Assembly: GCF_900114055.1 (NCBI RefSeq)
Contig: NZ_FORR01000026.1
Span: 1 to 40,430 of the forward strand
Length of the DNA: 40,430 nt
Direction: 5' to 3'
Origin: Thermoflavimicrobium dichotomicum
GTDB lineage: Bacteria > Bacillota > Bacilli > Thermoactinomycetales > Thermoactinomycetaceae
Made by a program: the position numbers and the translations under genes. Shown piece by piece: positions 1 through 6,076 of the stretch (position 1 is its first letter; each line of letters opens with the position of its first letter). The notes under the pieces are model-generated. The model had not been told where the DNA came from and searched no databases. It worked only from the letters and a program-made list of their open reading frames with translations.

Positions 1-92
<92 letters not shown>

Positions 93-129
93 GTTCAATT
101 CGACTCAAAAGAATCACGGGTCATGCTTC

Positions 130-163
130 ACTCTTCAGTTTTCAAGGAACACTTACATGTTGA
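130..163 (-). promoter_or_regulatory. rRNA leader with antitermination-type conserved block
   Basis: On the minus strand the leader between promoter and 16S contains GTTCCTTGAAAACTGAAGAG, a block found upstream of 16S and between rRNA genes in many Bacilli and involved in leader pairing/antitermination. It lies about 50 nt upstream of the 16S start. Confidence 0.6.
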
Positions 164-213
164 ATTTAATCCTATCTATTTCATGCACACGCTCTTGAAG
201 AGCGGCGATAAAT

Positions 214-242
214 AATATAACACTTTCCATTTATAAAGTCAA
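214..242 (-). promoter_or_regulatory. sigma-A promoter of the rRNA operon
   Basis: Minus strand: -35 TTGACT (242-237), 17-bp spacer, -10 TATATT (219-214). Transcription would start near 207, giving a leader of roughly 115 nt to the 16S gene. The upstream flank (243-270) is A/T-rich, as expected of an UP element. Confidence 0.85.
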
Positions 243-471
243 TACTTTTTATCTGTATTTATTTATCATACTTCATCGAATCAGGTTCTACCATTCTCCA
301 AACGAAGCGATTTTTTTGTAATATCAGAAATCAACCATGGATCTTACAGATATGCCACCAGCTTTTTTGTAGTTGTTCGGGCCTTTTATGTCGATGCATC
401 TCGGAGCCCCCGAATTACCAATATATTCTCTCTTCCTTGTTCAAATGACTCAATCTTTACAGAGTAACTAT

Positions 472-507
472 GAAAAAAAGCAGTCCCAAAACCTGCAGAA
501 CTGCTTC
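472..507 (-). terminator. Intrinsic terminator of the thioesterase gene
   Basis: Minus strand: AAGCAGTTC, a loop, then GGGACTGCTT followed by seven T residues. It lies just beyond the thioesterase stop codon. Confidence 0.8.
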
Positions 508-517
508 TTTCCCTCAT

Positions 518-1006
518 CTATAATTCAAGAAAGCTCTCAAATTCCTTTTTACTTTGATGTCTGCGTTCTCTTCTTGCAACAGCCGTCTCAAATAACCACT
601 TTTCCTCTTCCGTCTCCGGAATAATTTGGGGAACAGAAGAGGGCTTCCCGTTTTCATCAATAGCAACAAACGTTAAAAATGAGGTAGTTGTCAATTTTTT
701 CACTTGTGTCTTCGGATTCTCCGAAGTGACTCTGACGAAAACTTCCATTGAAGTTTTACCCGTCCACGTCACAAATGACTCTAATGTCAAAATATCTCCA
801 AGTTTAGCTGGATTAATAAAATGGACAGAATCAATAGAAGCGGTAACCACCAGTTTTTGAGCATGACGCATTGCGGAAATGGCGCCCACTTCGTCAATCA
901 AAGCCATTACTTTTCCACCAAAAATGGTTCCATGCTGGTTGGTGTCAGGAGGTAAAACAAGTCCCGTTTTAATTACCCTTGACTCTGATACAGTGCGTGA
1001 TTCCAT
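518..1006 (-). CDS. Acyl-CoA thioesterase, hotdog fold (YkhA/YciA type)
   Basis: The 162-aa product matches the single-hotdog acyl-CoA hydrolase family (YkhA of Bacillus, YciA of Escherichia), which cleaves fatty acyl-CoA to free acid and CoA in the cytoplasm. Visible hallmarks are the N-terminal NQHGTIFGGKVMALIDEVG segment (residues 23-41), with the catalytic Asp in the ALIDE helix, then SIDSVHFINPAKLGD at about 57-71, then an ESFVTWTGKTSMEVFVRV strand pair. The length is normal for the family. The ATG at 1006 has an AAGGGAG ribosome site about 10 nt upstream. It is monocistronic, ending at the terminator at 472-507. Substrate preference cannot be read from the sequence. Confidence 0.9.
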   Translation of the reverse strand: MESRTVSESRVIKTGLVLPPDTNQHGTIFGGKVMALIDEVGAISAMRHAQKLVVTASIDSVHFINPAKLGDILTLESFVTWTGKTSMEVFVRVTSENPKTQVKKLTTTSFLTFVAIDENGKPSSVPQIIPETEEEKWLFETAVARRERRHQSKKEFESFLEL

Positions 1007-1276
1007 TGGCTACTTCTCCCTTACTACCATGCAATATATAAATCCATCAGTTGTTTAAATTATACCAAATTGTTCCGGTATTATACCTATCCTCTCTTAA
1101 ATTGGCGATCCATTAATTATATGAAGGCATGAAATTCATAAACGGATTAGATTGACCATGGATCAGTCAGAAATAAGGGGATTTCTTTTCCGGCCTCTGT
1201 ATCATCTGTCCCTGAGACCGACGAACCGAAAACAGGTGAGCCACTTCAAATCGAAGCAAGCAAAGGGAGACGGTGA

Positions 1277-1468
1277 TCCACTCCCTATTATCAACTAGAA
1301 GGGAAGCACCGTGGGGATTATGAATACAATGAGAACATAGTTTGGACATACTGGTGTGAAGTGTGTCAAGAGATCATAGCGACACAGAGCAGAGTATGGA
1401 AAAAGCCCGTTTGTCATGCGTGTGGATCAAAGGACATTCATGAAGATTGGCATTTTGCATGGGATTGA
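1277..1468 (+). pseudogene. Zinc-ribbon protein remnant lacking a start codon
   Basis: This open stretch encodes a C-terminal segment with two CxxC knuckles (WCEVC and CHACG, 16 residues between them) and the tail KDIHEDWHFAWD, ending directly in a strong terminator. The pattern is that of a rubredoxin-like zinc ribbon. Upstream the frame is closed by a TGA at 1274-1276, and no ATG, GTG or TTG lies in the open part. A short ORF (ATG at 1158, stop at 1296-1298) sits in another frame just before it. Either the gene is frameshifted and dead, or an unusual start is used. I do not know its family. Confidence 0.45.
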
Positions 1469-1500
1469 GAGCGGCTTTCACTTCAGCCGCTCTTTTTTTT
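1468..1500 (+). terminator. Strong intrinsic terminator
   Basis: A 9-bp perfect stem (AGAGCGGCT / AGCCGCTCT) with an 8-nt loop, followed by a run of T. It overlaps the stop codon of the zinc-ribbon remnant, which implies that remnant was once expressed from the plus strand. Confidence 0.88.
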
Positions 1501-1601
1501 CAACTACTCAAAATTGAAAGTCAGGGTGGCTACTTTACGCTCGGAATAATAGAAAGGGCTTGTCTCGCAATCTTGGCAATCTTCGATGACGGAGATTCTT
1601 G

Positions 1602-1922
1602 TTATTTTTTGATCTTTTTATTCTCGTACCACTTAACTATATCCTGAACAACCTCGCTATACTTTTCTTCGTCATAATTTTGGACAAGGTATCTATCTCT
1701 GAATATTCGCAAACACCCTCCCTCTCTTGTCTTGTCGGTTATTTTTACTCTCAAATATGGACGCGCTGCTCTCATTCTTGCAATATGTACATGATACTCC
1801 CCATTTTCAGTCGTCCAGCCAGATTCGTATGTTGATTTAGTGAAAAGCTTATTATAAAAAGGGTACGCCGCCGCAGCCGCAATTCCACCTACGATCGGTG
1901 CGATCCAGTTTATATCGCTCAT
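1602..1922 (-). CDS. Small single-pass membrane protein, unknown function
   Basis: This is a 106-aa protein. An Ala/Gly-rich hydrophobic segment at about residues 6-24 (WIAPIVGGIAAAAAYPFY) would anchor it in the membrane. A soluble, basic C-terminal part follows (ARPYLRVKITDKTREGGCLRIFRDRY ...), ending in a Lys-rich tail. The start is well supported: AAGGAGG lies 7 nt before the ATG. I do not recognise the family. No operon partner is visible, as the nearest genes are more than 100 bp away. Confidence 0.7.
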   Translation of the reverse strand: MSDINWIAPIVGGIAAAAAYPFYNKLFTKSTYESGWTTENGEYHVHIARMRAARPYLRVKITDKTREGGCLRIFRDRYLVQNYDEEKYSEVVQDIVKWYENKKIKK

Positions 1923-2040
1923 AGTTTTTTCCTCCTTGGATATAGTTATTTCAAAATTTTAATGCATATTTCCAGGTAGATCCATAGACTTCACTATTTT
2001 TTCGATAAAATCCTAGTCCTAAGGGGTATCGCAGTAATAT

Positions 2041-2088
2041 AAAAAAATCCCACGCTAAGCCTGGAAACCGTTCATTTTGAGCGGGATC
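2041..2088 (-). terminator. Possible terminator downstream of the 96-aa membrane protein
   Basis: Minus strand: ATCCCGC, a long loop, then GTGGGAT followed by seven T. The stem is short and the loop about 30 nt, so this is a weak call. Nothing else is evident in the gene-free stretch 1923-2251. Confidence 0.4.
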
Positions 2089-2251
2089 GCATTCGTTAAG
2101 AATCGATCTGTGATGAAAAAAACAAGGGATAGTTGTCCGTATCTCATAAGGGGTAATACCAGCGAACGTGTCATTACCCGCAAAGTAGATTCCAAGTTAC
2201 ATGGGGTTTAATTTAGACCAAACATGTGTATATGGGGTGGATGTGTGTACA

Positions 2252-2542
2252 TCACCCTTCTTTCCTTTTAAACCCAAACCAATTCAAAACCTTAACAACT
2301 GCCTGATACACAAGAAGAAAAGGAAATATCAATATGACAAACTCTTCATCCATAATAGTATCAAATAAATTTCTTACCTCGAACAACCAACCAATCAGAA
2401 ACATAGAGATAATAATTAATAAGAAATCAAGAAACATACTTTTTAGATCAAAGTCAACAAAGTCAATGAGTAGATAATAAACAGAATAAATAAGTAGGCT
2501 AAAAGAAATTAAAAACAAAACAACATCCAGTAATTTTCTCAA
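2252..2542 (-). CDS. Small integral membrane protein, unknown function
   Basis: This 96-aa, very hydrophobic protein has about three membrane helices (residues 5-25, 33-52 and 66-88) and a basic C-terminal tail (WFGFKRKEG). The start is a TTG at 2542, supported by an AAAGGAG site 13 nt upstream; no ATG alternative fits. No recognisable family motif is present. It stands alone on the minus strand in a low-GC, gene-poor area. Confidence 0.6.
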   Translation of the reverse strand: MRKLLDVVLFLISFSLLIYSVYYLLIDFVDFDLKSMFLDFLLIIISMFLIGWLFEVRNLFDTIMDEEFVILIFPFLLVYQAVVKVLNWFGFKRKEG

Positions 2543-2743
2543 ATATAAACTACTCCTTTCACATAAAGATACTACAATTTGTGCTGAAAACGACAGAAAA
2601 GCGAATATTTAGAGTAGCAAAGAGAAATAGTAGAAGCTCCAGGGATTCGCGTTCCTGGGGCTAGACAATTATACGCTCGCAAAATTTGCATACGCTTAAT
2701 CATTTTATCACATTTTGTTCCAGAGGGAGTATCTGGCGCTGTT

Positions 2744-2806
2744 TTGATATAATAATGACAGGTTAAATTATTTTCCTTTCAAAACTCAGTGCCTTGCTGA
2801 GTTTTT
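2744..2806 (+). other. Orphan promoter and terminator, possible very short transcript
   Basis: An extended -10 element (TGATATAAT, 2745-2753) is followed about 28 bp later by a hairpin terminator (AAAACTCAG, TGCCTTG loop, CTGAGTTTTT, 2781-2806). No convincing -35 is present and no ORF lies between them. It could be a tiny RNA or a left-over promoter and terminator of a deleted gene. Confidence 0.3.
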
Positions 2807-2860
2807 CTTTTTATCCATTCGGCGGATCACCTGCACTTGATGTTTTAGCTTGAGAGCTGT

Positions 2861-3047
2861 TTAAAACAAACCCTGCCAAGTATTGTTTTTATGGATCAAG
2901 CCAACAATGCCGGTGTTTATCACAAAACAAATGGCTCCATAATCTAACACCTTTTGAATCTTGACCTTAACTGAATCCGCTTCTATGCGGAAATAAAGGC
3001 GAATGCTGTTTCTCCATCAACTCTTCAATCCTTAGGTCAATCGACAT
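2861..3047 (-). pseudogene. Frameshifted S1 RNA-binding domain protein
   Basis: A good ribosome site (GAGGAGG) precedes the ATG at 3047, which opens MSIDLRIEELMEKQHS and stops after 26 codons. In a second frame the sequence continues RIEADSVKVKIQKVLDYG, then AICFVINTGIVGLIHKNN, which is the beta-barrel core of an S1 domain (KVKIQKVLDYGA ... GIVGLIH). One indel near 2990-3000 separates the two frames. S1 proteins of this size bind RNA or ribosomes. This copy is also truncated, since it ends soon after GLIHKNN. Confidence 0.55.
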
Positions 3048-3163
3048 GTCTTTCTCCTCCTCTACCCTCTTTTTTGATTTTGCCATATCCTTCTATATCA
3101 TGTTCAATGCTTTTGCTATAAAATCTACGTTTTGGCCAGGAACCCTAAAACAAGAATGAAAGA

Positions 3164-3195
3164 AATAAAATAGACGTGGTTCATAAACCACGTCT
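3164..3195 (-). terminator. Intrinsic terminator of the XRE/nucleotidyltransferase operon
   Basis: Minus strand: AGACGTGGTT, TATG loop, AACCACGTCT, then ATTTTATTT. It is a 10-bp perfect stem just past the XRE gene. Confidence 0.75.
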
Positions 3196-3203
3196 AAAAC
3201 TTT

Positions 3204-3740
3204 TTAACCAGCTTGTCTTTTTTCTTCACTTGTTGCAGCCATCTCATCTTTGGTATTGCTCATTTCCTGCATAGCGAATCGCCGTTTGTTCATAAATTCC
3301 CCATAGTTTGGATCAGAATATCCCGGTACAATCGTAATCTTTTCAACACCTAACACCTGTAGGATTTCATTAAGTTTGGAGAAGGGCAAACCCTGATATT
3401 CAAATCGTTCATATTTCTGTATTTGTTCCAAAGTGAATCCGACTTTTTTAGCAAGCTCTTCTTGTGAGAGTCCTCTCCATATCCGAAGTCGGATGAGATG
3501 TTTGCCAATCTGATCCAACATCACATTCTCTTTATCAAATTCACCGTTCTTTACTCTCTCATATTCTTCTACATCCCATTTTACGTCATCGTACATCATA
3601 AATCGGTAGGTCAGGAATTGTTCAATATACCCATCATCTTTTCCTTTGGCTTTTAACTCTTTACACAGCTTCTCACGATCACTTGTCATATGGGCTAGAC
3701 TTTCTTTCTGACGTAAATACTGTTCTTCCGACAGTATCAT
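3204..3740 (-). CDS. XRE-family helix-turn-helix protein paired with a nucleotidyltransferase
   Basis: This is a 178-aa protein. Residues 1-70 form a charged helical region. Residues about 76-130 hold a Cro/CI-type helix-turn-helix (IGKHLIRLRIWRGLSQEELA, then KKVGFTLEQIQKYER). The C-terminus is polar and probably disordered. The ATG at 3740 was chosen because GGGGTGA lies 6 nt upstream; a longer reading would overlap the preceding gene by about 86 nt. Only 4 nt separate it from the stop of the nucleotidyltransferase gene, and the ribosome site overlaps that stop, so the two are probably translationally coupled. The arrangement resembles toxin-antitoxin pairs. Function is inferred from context only. 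Confidence 0.75.
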   Translation of the reverse strand: MILSEEQYLRQKESLAHMTSDREKLCKELKAKGKDDGYIEQFLTYRFMMYDDVKWDVEEYERVKNGEFDKENVMLDQIGKHLIRLRIWRGLSQEELAKKVGFTLEQIQKYERFEYQGLPFSKLNEILQVLGVEKITIVPGYSDPNYGEFMNKRRFAMQEMSNTKDEMAATSEEKRQAG

Positions 3741-3744
3741 TTTA

Positions 3745-4308
3745 TCACCCCTGAATGAGTTTAATAATCCCCTTTTCAATCCCATCACGGTCATAAGTGA
3801 AAAACTCTTCGAACTTAAGCAGTTTTCCATCCTTCATTTCATACGCATACATACAGCCTGGAAATAACTCGATATTAAAATGGAACCACATCTCCGGTTT
3901 TAGTTTCCTGTCACTATTTCTCCTTCTTCTAAACCAATTCCAAACAGGATATGGATAATCCATCAGGGAGTCTAATTCATGTGCCAGAAGCACAAGCTGT
4001 TCAAACCGTTCTTCTTTATCATCAGTTCCTATTTCATATGGAAACCAAGCGTCAATGTCACTGGGATGACCCTTAATGGTAACAAATGAGCCATCTAAGT
4101 AAACACATTCGATCCCAAATTGCCAAAGAGGTCGGACTAAGATTTCTAGGTTGTTGACCAAGTTCCATCTCCATGCTTCGTTCCATAGCAGATTCATTCC
4201 ATCGCCATGGACTAAGATCGATTCTTTGAGTTCATTGATAGTTAGTTCATGGTCTCCGGGTTCTAAGTATCCAAGTTCGTTAAATCTAAGCAATGTCCTC
4301 ACTTCCAT
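3745..4308 (-). CDS. Nucleotidyltransferase-like protein (DUF6932-like)
   Basis: The 187-aa protein shows a Pol-beta-type nucleotidyltransferase signature: YLDGSF at 70-75, followed by GHPSDIDAW at 80-88. The Gly-Ser and Asp-x-Asp pattern binds nucleotide and metal in minimal nucleotidyltransferases, although the spacing is unusual. The remainder is rich in Trp and aromatics (WNEAWRWNL, YPVWNWF, EMWFHFNIELF). The ATG at 4308 has an AGAGGA site. It is the first gene of a two-gene operon with an XRE protein. The family usually sits in accessory DNA, as here. Possible roles are an antiphage or toxin-antitoxin enzyme; the substrate is unknown. Confidence 0.6.
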   Translation of the reverse strand: MEVRTLLRFNELGYLEPGDHELTINELKESILVHGDGMNLLWNEAWRWNLVNNLEILVRPLWQFGIECVYLDGSFVTIKGHPSDIDAWFPYEIGTDDKEERFEQLVLLAHELDSLMDYPYPVWNWFRRRRNSDRKLKPEMWFHFNIELFPGCMYAYEMKDGKLLKFEEFFTYDRDGIEKGIIKLIQG

Positions 4309-4367
4309 TTTATCCTCTTAAGCCCATCATATAACTTCTCGAATAACAAGGAAACTTCCTTTAACAT

Positions 4368-4613
4368 AAGAGGAAGAAAATTAGTCAACGACAATTGGAA
4401 GGCATTGCACTTGCCAAATCCCAAGGAAAACATCTTGGACGACCCAAAATGGATTTATCTACCCTCACCAAAGAACAAAGAAAGATCTTAGATGAAATCT
4501 ATCCGAAATGGAAAGCTGGTGAGATTACAGCTGCTAAGTTCATGCAATTGATCGGACTCAAAAAAAGTACATTTTATAAGATTATGAAGGAATATGAGAA
4601 TAAGGAGGTTTAA
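4368..4613 (+). pseudogene. C-terminal fragment of a serine recombinase (resolvase)
   Basis: The readable part, RQLEGIALAKSQGKHLGRPK, is the junction between the catalytic core and the DNA-binding domain of Tn3-type resolvases/invertases. A helix-turn-helix follows (ITAAKFMQLIGLKKSTFYKI). The whole catalytic domain with its Ser nucleophile is missing, and an in-frame stop lies just upstream (about 4352). It could be translated from the TTG at 4395 (72 aa), but no ribosome site supports that. It is a mobile-element relic. Confidence 0.7.
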
Positions 4614-4644
4614 TCATGTTCAATCCATTTACGAACATCTCTAA

Positions 4645-4678
4645 AACGAACCCCCGTTTCCTCTAAAGAAACAGGGGT
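4645..4678. terminator. Bidirectional-looking hairpin
   Basis: AACCCCCGTTTC and GAAACAGGGGTTT form a long stem around a CTCTAAA loop. It lies between the resolvase fragment and the converging helicase-loader remnant. Confidence 0.55.
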
Positions 4679-5242
4679 TTATGTGTTTGGTAGTATAAGT
4701 TTTTGATGTCTTTTTCGATGAGTTCAAGCCCTAATTCATTAGATAATTGCTCAAGCAAAGGGGTATAATATTTCTCTTCAAAAATACTTAATATATCTGA
4801 GGAATTGATTATCCACTCTTTAGAAAATTCATGAGAAAACTCCTCTAAATGATCCTTGTATCGTTTTATCAAATACTTCTCAATAACTCTTTCGAAATCG
4901 CAATCGCTAAATGGGTTTTGCCAAGTCCATAAGAGTTATAGGTTTGTGATAGCTCTCTTCTTCGAATTGGGTCATTCTCTAAACGAATCTCACTTTCTCC
5001 CAATCTCTGCGAGCATCCCCAAACTATTTCTCCTTGTCTACAATGTCATCGAATTGCTCCACATACTCTTTTGCCACATCAAACAATATTTGCTGGAACT
5101 GTTCTTCGATAAATTCTTCTGGGATCATGACAGACCGGAATTTTCTTTGCATATTCTCTTGAATCAAGAATTCACATGATCGAGCGGTGTTGCTTTCTTC
5201 ATTGATGATGTATTTTTGATCCTTGCACTCTTTACATGGCAT
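4663..5242 (-). pseudogene. Decayed DnaC/DnaI-like helicase loader
   Basis: The 5' part (start 5242) reads MPCKECKDQKYIINE, then SCEFLIQENMQRKFRS and VMIPEEF, the N-terminal zinc-knuckle region of phage-type DnaC proteins. After a stop at 5024 the sequence continues in another frame with the Walker A segment YGLGKTHLAIAISKE (about 4905-4941, minus strand). The final stretch (4663-4872) encodes a charged helical sequence in yet another frame. At least two frameshifts and internal losses have destroyed the gene. Intact relatives load the replicative helicase in phages and plasmids. Confidence 0.6.
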
Positions 5243-5285
5243 AACTCGATGTTTTTTGATTCGCTCGATTCGCTGCTCAACTCTT

Positions 5286-5444
5286 CCATTCTGGGTAAAG
5301 CCTGTTTCACGTACTATAGAACAACTCTAATATGGGATTATCATTTACTGGTTCATATTAAACATTACTAACACCCAGATGTTCTCCTAACATATAAGCG
5401 TAAGTTGTTTTGCCTATTCCAAACATACCTGCAAAACAAATCAT
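5286..5444 (-). pseudogene. Deoxynucleoside kinase remnant
   Basis: AAAGGAG and an ATG at 5444 open MICFAGMFGIGKTTYAYMLG, the P-loop of the deoxyadenosine/deoxyguanosine kinase family. An in-frame stop follows, then YEPVNDNPILELFY, the next conserved block of that family (typically YEPV.DNP.L..FY), and then another stop. The enzymes phosphorylate deoxynucleosides for salvage. This copy has lost everything after the first quarter. Confidence 0.6.
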
Positions 5445-5461
5445 AATAAGCTCCTTTCTTT

Positions 5462-5590
5462 TTAAGAAAACCCCTTCGGAACCGAATCGAAGGGCGTATC
5501 ATACCTCCTATTAGTTGGAATTCGGTAAGACTTTAATATACCTTTTTTATCCCAATTTTGAAGGGTCTTAACAGTAATAACAACTCACTC
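5462..5590 (-). pseudogene. N-terminal fragment of an IS607-type serine recombinase
   Basis: The minus-strand reading VVITVKTLQNWDKKG, then ILKSYRIPTNRRYDT matches the MerR-like DNA-binding head of IS607-family TnpA proteins (GVSVKTLQRWDREG ... RTPTNRRY). It is followed by unrelated residues and a stop at 5462. The start is missing (in-frame TGA at 5585-5587) and there is no catalytic domain. No TnpB partner is visible. Confidence 0.5.
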
Positions 5591-5827
5591 ATTTGTTTTG
5601 GTAAATAATGCTTCTATATTTCTTTATCATACAACATTTTTGTACATTCATTATTTTTATATAAATTAGTTAACTGTTTTTATCTCCTTCCTTGTACACT
5701 ATAACCATGAGCTATAAATCGTTCCGAATGAATTGATCAATCTGTTGGAAAAAGGGTCTAAAATGGAAAAATTGTGTTACAGAAATTTACAAAGAGTATG
5801 AGTAGTTGAAAAATAACTTTCACTGAG

Positions 5828-5995
5828 TGCAAACATCTGACAATTCCCTATGGAATCGGTGCAGGACTCGGATGTGGAGATTGGAATGAGATATTGAATG
5901 TGATCGAAAAAGTGTCAAATCAGTTTTATCGTGATATTTATCTGTATAAGTTAGATCCTCTACGAAAACAACAACTCCACCAACCTTGCCCATGA
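5828..5995 (+). pseudogene. Macro-domain protein remnant (C-terminal part)
   Basis: The open frame reads CKHLTIPYGIGAGLGCGDW, then NEILNVIEKVSNQFYRDIYL, ending at a TGA. PYGIGxGxGxGDW followed by a helix and a final strand is the conserved end of macro domains of the phage/ADP-ribose-processing type. The N-terminal two thirds cannot be found. This is the rightmost relic of the 2.8-6.0 kb graveyard. Confidence 0.55.
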
Positions 5996-6076
5996 GATCT
6001 TTTCTTGTAACACCTGTCTATGAAATTAATATAAAATAATGATTAATAATATTTTTATATAAAAAGGTTGGTTGAA

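Noticed and set aside
373-624. An 83-codon plus-strand reading frame overlapping the thioesterase 3' end
   Set aside because: It runs through the thioesterase terminator and coding sequence antisense, has no ribosome site and no recognisable composition.
1167-1349. A 60-codon minus-strand frame (MSKLCSHCIHNPHG...)
   Set aside because: The CxxC-like start is only the complement of the plus-strand region that precedes the zinc-ribbon frame; there is no ribosome site, and the plus-strand frame with terminator is the better explanation.
5465-5494. CCCTTCG/CGAAGGG hairpin with a nearby T-run, considered as a terminator
   Set aside because: It falls inside the reading frame of the IS607-type fragment, and no live upstream gene needs terminating there.
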